A stretch of 5,336 nucleotides of DNA from contig CAMNGO010000149.1 of NCBI GenBank assembly GCA_946538445.1, positions 1-5,336 on the forward strand, written 5' to 3'. The stretch's first letter is position 1. Each line of letters starts with the position of its first letter. Below are positions 1-5,336 of this stretch, piece by piece. A program made the translations under genes and the position numbers. The notes beneath the pieces were generated by a model, which saw only the letters and a list, made by a program, of their open reading frames with translations, made no database searches and had not been told where the DNA came from. This stretch comes from an uncultured Lachnospiraceae bacterium. GTDB lineage: Bacteria; Bacillota; Clostridia; Lachnospirales; Lachnospiraceae.

Positions 1-34
1 TAACCACACCCAGAGTCAATTATAATCATAGAAT
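1..34 (-). other. Sequence downstream of rmlC, no terminator seen
   Basis: Only 34 bases follow the rmlC stop before the window ends. They contain no inverted repeat with a T-run, so transcription may continue into the next gene. On the minus strand TTGACT (19 to 14) matches the -35 consensus at 5 of 6 positions, but the matching -10 would fall outside the window, so it cannot be called a promoter. Confidence 0.3.
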
Positions 35-643
35 TTATAATACAGTTTTTCCCAGTTCCCGGATTCCTTTCCATTTCTGGTCTTTGTCTGAAAGGATGAG
101 CGCCGTGCCATCAGTCAGATGATATCCATCCGCTGCAGGTCCTCCGGGATAGTCTCCCTCCAGCTGCGGCCATTCTATCCCTATCTCCGGATCATTCCAT
201 GCGAGTCCTCCCTCATCTCCGGGATGGTAGAAATCCGTGCACTTATAACAGAATTCCGCTTCATCAGACAGCACCAAAAAACCATGGGCGAATCCTTCAC
301 TGATAAAAAACTGTTTGTTATTTTCCGCTGAAAGCATACACCCGAACCATTCCCCGTAAGTATCACTTCCGGACCTCAGGTCCACTGCCACATCAAAGAC
401 AGTCCCCTTGATCACACGGACCAGTTTGGCCTGGGGATGTTCCTTCTGGAAATGAAGACCCCTGAGCACTCCTTTGACACTCATAGATTGGTTATCCTGC
501 ACGAAATTCGTACGGATGCCAGCTTCCTCCATATCATGTTGATTATATGTCTCTATAAAATAACCCCGTCCGTCTCTGTGAACGGTGGGTTCGATGATAT
601 ACAGTCCTTCTATCGGACATGTACTGACTTTAATCTGTCCCAT
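35..643 (-). CDS. rmlC: dTDP-4-dehydrorhamnose 3,5-epimerase
   Basis: Third step of the pathway: epimerisation at C3 and C5 of dTDP-4-keto-6-deoxy-glucose to give the L-rhamno configuration, by a small cofactor-free cupin enzyme. Numbered from the chosen start (202 residues): RDGRGYF at 23-29, QDNQSMSVKGVLRGLHFQ at 49-66 with catalytic base His64, Lys73 in AKLVRV, VFDVAVDLR at 82-90, FFISEGFAHGF at 112-122, the active-site Tyr139 region FYHPGDEGGLAWND at 138-151, and LSDKD at 184-188, whose Asp probably pairs with the catalytic His. It is somewhat longer than the roughly 183-residue enterobacterial enzymes because of a Gly/Pro-rich segment at about 163-180, a form I recall from Clostridia. 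An alternative ATG at 652 would add MIQ; the later start is preferred because of ribosome-site spacing and because homologues usually begin MGQIKV or similar. Last gene of the visible cassette. Also called rfbC. Confidence 0.96.
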   Translation of the reverse strand: MGQIKVSTCPIEGLYIIEPTVHRDGRGYFIETYNQHDMEEAGIRTNFVQDNQSMSVKGVLRGLHFQKEHPQAKLVRVIKGTVFDVAVDLRSGSDTYGEWFGCMLSAENNKQFFISEGFAHGFLVLSDEAEFCYKCTDFYHPGDEGGLAWNDPEIGIEWPQLEGDYPGGPAADGYHLTDGTALILSDKDQKWKGIRELGKTVL

Positions 644-648
644 CTGAA

Positions 649-1509
649 TCATTCTCCCTGCTCTGCTATTTCTCTCAGGTATCGCCTCAAAGCATCTTTC
701 CAGTCCGGTAGGGGAACAAATCCTTGCTCCACCAGTTTATTTCGGTTCATGCGGCTGTTCTCCGGCCTCTTTGCCTTGGCCGCATACTCCGCAGCAGAAA
801 CCGGTGCCACTTCCATCTCAATCCCGGCCTGACGAAAGATCTCGCAGGCAAAATCATACCATGTAATATAATCCCCTTCGTTTGTGGCATGGTAAGTTCC
901 ATAAGAATCTGTAAGGATCATATCCACCAGGAGCCTGGCCAAATCATAGGTATAAGTAGGGGTGCCGTATTGGTCATTCACCACGGTAAGCCGATGATAT
1001 TTCTCTGCAAGTTTTAACATGGTACGGACAAAATTCTTGCCGTTTTTTCCGAAAACCCATGCAATACGGACTATGAAATGACGGTCCACCAGAGATCTGA
1101 CTGCAACTTCTCCCTGATATTTTGTCAGGCCATAGACGTTTAGAGGCTCTGTGACCGGATCATCCGGCTCCCAGGGGCGTGTGCCCTTCCCGTCGAATAC
1201 ATAGTCGGTGGAGATATACATCATCTTGCAGGAAAGGTCCTTACAGACTTTGGCTATATTCTCTGTCCCCTTCACATTGACCAGGGTGCACTTTTCCACC
1301 TGATCTTCCGCAGCATCCACCGCAGTCCACGCAGCGCAGTGAATCACTGCATCGGGGTTCTCCCGGACAATCACTTCCCGGACAGCTGTCTCGTCGGTGA
1401 TGTCCATCTCATCCACATCCACGCCGACCGTCTCTATTCCACGGGTCATCAGTTCATTCTTTACATCATGTCCCAGCTGTCCTTTGACACCTGTCACTAA
1501 AACTTTCAT
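649..1509 (-). CDS. rmlD: dTDP-4-dehydrorhamnose reductase
   Basis: Last step of the pathway: NAD(P)H-dependent reduction of dTDP-4-keto-L-rhamnose to dTDP-L-rhamnose. The 286-residue length fits the family. It has the cofactor-binding TGVKGQLG at 6-13, HCAAWTAVDAAE at 57-68 (typical of RmlD), the STDYVFDG segment at 100-107 containing catalytic Thr101, the Tyr126/Lys130 pair in VYGLTK, GTPTYTYDLA in the middle, and a substrate-binding RPENSRM near the C-terminus. The start has AGAGAGG (1522 to 1516) 6 bases upstream. The gap from rmlB is 44 bases with no terminator. Its TGA stop overlaps the first possible rmlC ATG in an ATGA, and its last codons carry the rmlC ribosome site, so the two genes are probably translationally coupled. 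Also called rfbD. Confidence 0.96.
   Translation of the reverse strand: MKVLVTGVKGQLGHDVKNELMTRGIETVGVDVDEMDITDETAVREVIVRENPDAVIHCAAWTAVDAAEDQVEKCTLVNVKGTENIAKVCKDLSCKMMYISTDYVFDGKGTRPWEPDDPVTEPLNVYGLTKYQGEVAVRSLVDRHFIVRIAWVFGKNGKNFVRTMLKLAEKYHRLTVVNDQYGTPTYTYDLARLLVDMILTDSYGTYHATNEGDYITWYDFACEIFRQAGIEMEVAPVSAAEYAAKAKRPENSRMNRNKLVEQGFVPLPDWKDALRRYLREIAEQGE
654..658 (-). promoter_or_regulatory. Ribosome binding site that decides the rmlC start
   Basis: On the minus strand the purine-rich GGGAG (658 to 654) lies inside the last codons of rmlD. It is only 1 base from the first possible rmlC ATG (652-650), too close for initiation, and 10 bases from the second ATG (643-641). Spacings for the other genes here are 6 (rmlD), 8 (rmlA), 10 (rmlB) and 10 (TagF-like), so the second ATG fits better. 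Confidence 0.55.
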
Positions 1510-1553
1510 TTTTTACCTCTCTGTAAGATGGCAGTCTCTCATTTCTTCTTTTT

Positions 1554-2588
1554 TTATTCGGCGTCCTTAAGGCGGTCCCCGTACATTTTTTCAAAATAAT
1601 TCTGGTATTCTCCGGAAATGATACGTTCCCACCATTCTTTATGATCGAGATACCACTGGATCGTCTTCTGAATTCCGTCTTTGAACATGGTCTCAGGAAG
1701 CCATCCCAGTTCCCTGTGGATCTTAGCCGGGTCGATGGCATATCTCATGTCATGGCCCTTCCGGTCAGTGACATGAGTGATCAAAGATTCCGGTTTGTCA
1801 AGTGCCTTACAGATGATCTTTACGATATCGATGTTCTTCATCTCGTTATGTCCGCCGATATTGTAGACCTCTCCCACCTTTCCGTCACGGATAATCAGAT
1901 CGATGGCCTTACAATGATCTTCCACATACAGCCAGTCCCTGACATTCAGACCTTCTCCGTATACCGGAAGGGGTTTGTCCGCCAAAGCATTGGCGATCAT
2001 CAACGGGATCAGCTTCTCCGGGAACTGATAAGGTCCGTAGTTGTTGGAACAACGGGATATGGTTGTAGGCAGACCAAAAGTACGATGATAAGCATTGACC
2101 AGAAGATCTGCTCCTGCTTTGGAGGAACTGTAGGGGCTGCTGGTCTTGAGAGGGGTCTCCTCTGTAAAGAAAAGATCCGGACGATCCAATGGGAGATCAC
2201 CGTACACCTCATCTGTGGAGACTTGGTGATACCTCTTCACCCCGTATTTCCTGCTGGCATCCATCAGTACCTGCGTACCCAGGATATTCGTCTGCAAAAA
2301 GATACCCGGGTCCTCGATGGAACGGTCCACATGGCTTTCCGCCGCAAAATTCACAACGATATCTGGTTTCTCTTCCTCAAATAATTGGAACACTGCTTCC
2401 CTGTCACAGATATCCATCTTCTCAAAACGGAAATTAGGATATTTCATGGCTTCTTCCAAAGTTTCCAGATTTCCTGCATATGTTAATTTGTCTATACAGA
2501 CGATACGATCCTCCGGATGCTCCTTCAACTCAAGATACACAAAATTCGCTCCGATAAATCCTGCGCCGCCAGTCACTAAAATAGTCAT
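1554..2588 (-). CDS. rmlB: dTDP-glucose 4,6-dehydratase
   Basis: Second step of the pathway: NAD-dependent conversion of dTDP-glucose to dTDP-4-keto-6-deoxy-glucose. The 344-residue protein is a full-length extended short-chain dehydrogenase/reductase. It shows the NAD-binding GGAGFIG at 7-13, NFAAESHVDRS at 80-90, the catalytic STDEVYG with Thr125, Asp126 and Glu127 (Asp and Glu carry out the dehydration), the YSSSK pair Tyr153/Lys157, and SNNYGPYQFPEKLIP, a signature that separates RmlB from other sugar epimerases. The ATG is fixed by the dinucleotide motif six residues later. An AGAGGA site (2604 to 2599) sits 10 bases upstream, slightly far but usable. No promoter or terminator is obvious in the 64-base gap after rmlA, so the two are probably co-transcribed. 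Also called rfbB. Confidence 0.97.
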   Translation of the reverse strand: MTILVTGGAGFIGANFVYLELKEHPEDRIVCIDKLTYAGNLETLEEAMKYPNFRFEKMDICDREAVFQLFEEEKPDIVVNFAAESHVDRSIEDPGIFLQTNILGTQVLMDASRKYGVKRYHQVSTDEVYGDLPLDRPDLFFTEETPLKTSSPYSSSKAGADLLVNAYHRTFGLPTTISRCSNNYGPYQFPEKLIPLMIANALADKPLPVYGEGLNVRDWLYVEDHCKAIDLIIRDGKVGEVYNIGGHNEMKNIDIVKIICKALDKPESLITHVTDRKGHDMRYAIDPAKIHRELGWLPETMFKDGIQKTIQWYLDHKEWWERIISGEYQNYFEKMYGDRLKDAE

Positions 2589-2652
2589 AATAATGTAATC
2601 CTCTTTCTTTTAATCTGTATTAGCATGCATCTGCCTCTGTCTCAAACGGGAC

Positions 2653-3537
2653 TTAGTCGAGATATTTTCCGTCCAACACGTCTTTCAGATACTGCCCATA
2701 TTGGTTTTTCTTCATAGTTTCATAGGTTTTGATCAGTTCCTCTCTTCCGATCCACCCATTCATATAGCCCAGTTCTTCAAGGCAGGCAATCTTACGATGG
2801 GAATGCTGCTCAAAAGTTTTTACAAAGTTTGTGGCATCCACAAGGCTCTCATGAGTCCCTGTATCCAGCCAGGTAAAACCTCTCCCCAGAAGTTCCACAT
2901 GTAATTCATCATTCTCCAGATAAATACGATTCAGATCGGTGATCTCTAATTCTCCCCGGGCAGAAGGTTTCAGGTTCTTTGCATATTCCACCACACGGTT
3001 ATCATAGAAATACAGGCCGGTTACACAGTAGTTGCTCTTCGGATGTTCCGGTTTCTCCTCAATGGATACAGCTTTGCCATCTTTGAATTCCACGATACCA
3101 AATCGCTCCGGATCATCCACATAATATCCAAAGATGGTGGCACCATTTTCTTCTTCCGCACGGCTTACAGCTGCACGCAGTCTTTTCTTAAGTCCATGAC
3201 CGTTAAAGATATTGTCACCGAGAATCATGGCTACTGAATCATTCCCGATAAATTCCTCCCCGATGATAAAAGCCTGGGCAAGACCATCGGGACTTGGCTG
3301 AACTGCATAACTTAAATTCATGCCAAACTGGTGGCCATCCCCTAACAATGCTTCAAATCTCGGAGTATCTTCGGGAGTGGAAATCAACAGGACATCGCGG
3401 ATGCCTGCCATCATCATAACACTCATGGGATAATAGATCATCGGTTTATCATACACCGGTAGCAATTGCTTGCTGGTAACTTTAGTAAGTGGATATAGTC
3501 TCGTTCCGGATCCACCTGCCAGGATAATTCCTTTCAT
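2653..3537 (-). CDS. rmlA: Glucose-1-phosphate thymidylyltransferase
   Basis: First enzyme of dTDP-L-rhamnose synthesis: dTTP plus glucose-1-phosphate gives dTDP-glucose and pyrophosphate, in the cytoplasm. The 294-residue length is typical of the short RmlA/RfbA family. Visible motifs are the nucleotidyltransferase signature GGSGTRLYPLT at 8-18, KQLLPVYDKPMIYYP at 23-37 (sugar-nucleotide binding), ILGDN at 105-109 with metal-binding Asp108, EEKP at 160-163, and WLDTGTHESL from 223 with the second metal-binding Asp225. The start has a strong AGGAG (3550 to 3546) 8 bases upstream, and the signature begins 7 residues after it, as in homologues. It follows the TagF-like gene by 63 bases and precedes rmlB by 64 bases, all in one direction. 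Known family members are tetramers inhibited by dTDP-L-rhamnose; that control is inferred here, not seen. Also called rfbA. Confidence 0.97.
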   Translation of the reverse strand: MKGIILAGGSGTRLYPLTKVTSKQLLPVYDKPMIYYPMSVMMMAGIRDVLLISTPEDTPRFEALLGDGHQFGMNLSYAVQPSPDGLAQAFIIGEEFIGNDSVAMILGDNIFNGHGLKKRLRAAVSRAEEENGATIFGYYVDDPERFGIVEFKDGKAVSIEEKPEHPKSNYCVTGLYFYDNRVVEYAKNLKPSARGELEITDLNRIYLENDELHVELLGRGFTWLDTGTHESLVDATNFVKTFEQHSHRKIACLEELGYMNGWIGREELIKTYETMKKNQYGQYLKDVLDGKYLD

Positions 3538-3588
3538 ATTAAAGTCTCCTTTTGTATCAAGTTAAGTTATATAATATTTCTGGTATAA

Positions 3589-3617
3589 ATAGTAACATAG
3601 CTATCTTCTTTTTACAA
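3589..3617 (-). promoter_or_regulatory. Putative internal promoter ahead of rmlA
   Basis: On the minus strand TTGTAA (3617 to 3612, 4 of 6 matches to the -35 consensus) is followed after exactly 17 bases by TACTAT (3594 to 3589, 4 of 6 matches to the -10). A TG one base upstream of the -10 (3597-3596) makes it an extended -10 element. The -35 box lies inside the last codons of the TagF-like gene. The expected start near 3582 would give rmlA a leader of about 45 bases. The spacer is AT-rich, so imperfect boxes arise easily by chance. Correct spacing plus the extended -10 make this the best candidate for independent expression of the rhamnose cassette. Confidence 0.4.
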
Positions 3618-5274
3618 GTTTGGTAAGCATCTCCCCCTTGATATAAGCCACGATCCGCTCGGTGCTCCTGCCATCCAGAGCAGAGAGAAAATCATGGAAA
3701 AACTGTACTCTTTTTGCCGTGATTTCGTCATCCGCCGCTTTGTCTGTCTCATGCCTGAGGATCTTCCCGGCTGTTTCTGTCATCTTACTGAAATCTTCTT
3801 CCACAAAGCCCGGGGCAAAGCTGTCATAATCACAATAGAAGTCTCTGCTGCGGATATAATCCTCTTTATCGAAAGCATAAAATAACATGGGTATACCCAG
3901 TAAAACCGCCTCAAATACAGAAGAACTGTAGTCCGTGATTAGCAGATCGGAGATCAGCATCAGGTCATTGATGTGATCCTTCCCTGTGAGATCCAGAACA
4001 CGGTCTTCATATTTCTGATCCACTTTGATCTCCTGATGGACGAAAGGATGATGCTTCACAATACAGCAGACATCCTCCTCAAAACCATTCATGAACAGAT
4101 TAATGTCAAAAGCATCCTCCGGGTAATAGGCATCCTTATTCCCATCCCCACGGAAAGTCGGTGCAAAAAGGATTACCTTACGTCCCTCCAGTTGAGGATA
4201 TCGCTGATATAGCTCTCTCCTCTTGGCTTCCTTATACTCCGCATCGAACAGTACATCCGTCCGTGGTGCTCCCAGGGCTTTCACCTTACCGACAGTGACG
4301 GCAAAAGCTTCCGCATAGATGCCCCGAACCGATTCCGAACTGACCGTCACCAGATCGTAATTCCGATGGTTCATGGAACTCTGGGGGGCAACACCTGGCT
4401 TCCCGAGCCGGCTGTAGCCGAAAGTCTTAAAGACACCACAGGCGTGCCACAACTGGACAATCTTGGTCTGGGGGCGAATGGACAGGCTGTGTAATTGGGG
4501 ATAAAAGTCTTCCAGGACAATCACCCGTGCTCTGGCACAAAGTCTGGCACATTCTCTGAGTTCTTTTCGGGACAGCTGATTCACTGTCTTCGGGACCAGA
4601 AACTTCGATACAAATATATCTTTATCCTGCCGGCATAATTCCATGACCTTTGCGAGATTTCCACCTTCCTCCGGCAGTCTCTCGGACAGGAACAGAATAT
4701 TGTTCTCCTTCACATCGATCTGCTTAACAAAATGATCATATCTGCCGGAGAAATAGTCCGTATTTCTCTGTCTTGGACTGTAGTTATAGCCGCTGTAATC
4801 ATATACCGTGGCGTTAGCTTCCTTAAAGGATGCCGTTTTATTTTTGTTGTTTTTGTAATTCTTCAGAATGAGAAACGGAAGTGCCATGGTCCCCAGCAGG
4901 AATTTTCCAAAGCTTTTTGACCTCTTGGGGTCATATCTTTCAAAGAGATCTTTCTGTATCGGGAAAGGTTGATCACTCAGAATGGTTTCCTCCATCCCAA
5001 GCCATACGGCATAGATCACATTCACCTTATGTCTGGGCGGGTTTGCAAACACATAGGGAAGTTCTACCAGGGCATCCGCTTTAATCTGAGGTCCTGTCTC
5101 CCCTTCAACAATCTCAACTTCCATGGGGAATCTGCGCTCCAGGCTCCGCTGCTTAAATATGGCCTGGACTCTGACCTTCTCCCCCTTAAAATCTCCCGGA
5201 AGTTTCGCCCGGAATCCCAGATTAATGATTGTATCGTCAATATGAACTGTCGTTCTGTAATTATATTTTCTCAT
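3601..5274 (-). CDS. CDP-glycerol glycerophosphotransferase family protein (TagF/TarL-like)
   Basis: Predicted cytoplasmic-face enzyme that moves glycerol-phosphate (or possibly ribitol-phosphate) from a CDP-activated donor onto a lipid-linked wall polymer. Of its 557 residues, about 190-545 form the catalytic GT-B-like domain. Visible motifs are WHACG at 276-280 (His277 aligns with the essential His of the TagF WHG motif), LGAPRTDVLF at 334-343, APTFRG at 371-376, KHHP at 407-410 (the second conserved His of the family), and ITDYSSSVFE at 446-455, the CDP-polyol binding signature. Residues 1-115 look beta-strand rich and are not part of the catalytic fold. Residues 122-137 are a hydrophobic stretch flanked by Lys and Arg, then an Asn/Lys-rich linker, suggesting peripheral membrane attachment. 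There is no signal peptide. The ATG has AGGAG (5289 to 5285) 10 bases upstream, and an in-frame TGA two codons before it rules out a nearby longer start. Family assignment is secure; donor (glycerol or ribitol) and role (primase or polymerase) are not. The tag/tar symbols are withheld for that reason. Confidence 0.9.
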   Translation of the reverse strand: MRKYNYRTTVHIDDTIINLGFRAKLPGDFKGEKVRVQAIFKQRSLERRFPMEVEIVEGETGPQIKADALVELPYVFANPPRHKVNVIYAVWLGMEETILSDQPFPIQKDLFERYDPKRSKSFGKFLLGTMALPFLILKNYKNNKNKTASFKEANATVYDYSGYNYSPRQRNTDYFSGRYDHFVKQIDVKENNILFLSERLPEEGGNLAKVMELCRQDKDIFVSKFLVPKTVNQLSRKELRECARLCARARVIVLEDFYPQLHSLSIRPQTKIVQLWHACGVFKTFGYSRLGKPGVAPQSSMNHRNYDLVTVSSESVRGIYAEAFAVTVGKVKALGAPRTDVLFDAEYKEAKRRELYQRYPQLEGRKVILFAPTFRGDGNKDAYYPEDAFDINLFMNGFEEDVCCIVKHHPFVHQEIKVDQKYEDRVLDLTGKDHINDLMLISDLLITDYSSSVFEAVLLGIPMLFYAFDKEDYIRSRDFYCDYDSFAPGFVEEDFSKMTETAGKILRHETDKAADDEITAKRVQFFHDFLSALDGRSTERIVAYIKGEMLTKLVKRR

Positions 5275-5301
5275 GGATCATACTCTCCTATTCCTAAATT
5301 A

Positions 5302-5329
5302 ATTATAAATTATTTTCCATAAAACACAA
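5302..5329 (-). promoter_or_regulatory. Putative sigma-A-type promoter of the TagF-like gene
   Basis: Read on the minus strand, a perfect TATAAT -10 box (5307 to 5302) lies 16 bases after TTGTGT (5329 to 5324), which matches the TTGACA -35 consensus at 3 of 6 positions, including TTG. The expected transcript start is near 5295, giving a short leader of about 20 bases that still contains the AGGAG ribosome site. The surrounding sequence is very AT-rich, so a chance TATAAT is possible. The spacing, the short leader and the position just before the first gene favour a real promoter. The upstream context is cut off by the window edge. Confidence 0.5.
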
Positions 5330-5336
5330 GAAAATG

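Noticed and set aside
437..832. Plus-strand open frame of 131 codons spanning the rmlC/rmlD junction
   Set aside because: It is antisense to two intact, well-supported genes and its Cys/Ser-rich translation looks like out-of-frame sequence.
1511..1540. Nine-codon minus-strand reading frame between rmlB and rmlD (MRDCHLTER)
   Set aside because: It could look like a leader peptide, but there is no attenuator hairpin, no run of regulatory codons and only a weak purine stretch ahead of it. Chance is the simpler explanation.
1466..1741. Minus-strand open frame of 91 codons across the rmlB-rmlD gap
   Set aside because: It is on the same strand but in a different frame inside the rmlB end and rmlD start. 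Its Arg/Lys/Thr-rich translation has no motif and would conflict with both genes.
1641..2384. Plus-strand open frame of 247 codons
   Set aside because: It lies wholly antisense to rmlB, whose motifs are complete. Its translation shows no recognisable domain, and no ribosome site or promoter stood out. It is a shadow of rmlB codon usage.
2589..2652. 64-base gap between rmlA and rmlB, checked for a terminator, promoter or small RNA
   Set aside because: I saw no stem-loop with a T-run and no paired promoter boxes. Only the rmlB ribosome site is supported.
3567..3574. Palindrome TTATATAA in the gap before rmlA, considered as an operator or terminator
   Set aside because: It is only eight A/T bases in an AT-rich stretch, with no GC stem and no T-run. 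It is expected by chance.
5262..5281. Alternative ATG at 5281-5279, closer to the AGGAG of the TagF-like gene
   Set aside because: It is in another frame and stops after six codons. The ATG at 5274 opens the full-length protein at an acceptable 10-base spacing.
4969..5322. Plus-strand open frame of 117 codons over the start of the TagF-like gene
   Set aside because: It is antisense to the TagF-like gene and its promoter region, with no recognisable domain.

Overview
The window looks like part of a cell-surface polysaccharide locus of a low-to-mid-GC Firmicute. Lachnospiraceae or a related Clostridia gut-type lineage is the best guess. That guess rests on AGGAG-type ribosome binding sites, sigma-A-like promoter boxes, protein sequences of Clostridia flavour (for example the roughly 200-residue RmlC that begins MGQIKV), and a CDP-glycerol glycerophosphotransferase-family protein, a family best known from Gram-positive teichoic acid synthesis. 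The genus cannot be fixed from this sequence alone.

All five genes lie on the minus strand, so the locus reads from right to left. (1) 5302-5329 holds a likely promoter with a perfect TATAAT box. (2) 3601-5274 encodes a 557-residue TagF/TarL-like polyol-phosphate transferase with an extra N-terminal region that is probably beta-rich. (3) 3538-3600 is a short AT-rich spacer with no terminator and a plausible extended -10 promoter whose -35 box lies in the end of the upstream gene. (4) 2653-3537 is rmlA, 1554-2588 is rmlB, 649-1509 is rmlD and 35-643 is rmlC. The last two are almost touching and probably translationally coupled. (5) 1-34 is the sequence beyond rmlC. It holds no terminator and one -35-like hexamer.

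Together rmlA, rmlB, rmlC and rmlD are a complete dTDP-L-rhamnose pathway: glucose-1-phosphate is activated with dTTP, dehydrated to the 4-keto-6-deoxy sugar, epimerised at C3 and C5, and reduced to dTDP-L-rhamnose. The upstream TagF-like enzyme would add or polymerise glycerol-phosphate, or possibly ribitol-phosphate, units. The joint inference is a wall polysaccharide or teichoic-acid-like polymer containing rhamnose and polyol phosphate. No rhamnosyltransferase, flippase, ABC exporter or CDP-glycerol synthase is visible here, so the rest of the locus would lie outside the window.

All five reading frames are intact. I see no RNA genes, mobile elements, CRISPR arrays or large repeats, and no gene-free stretch longer than 64 bases. 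I found no convincing new biological system. The least routine item is the TagF-like protein and its pairing with the rhamnose cassette.
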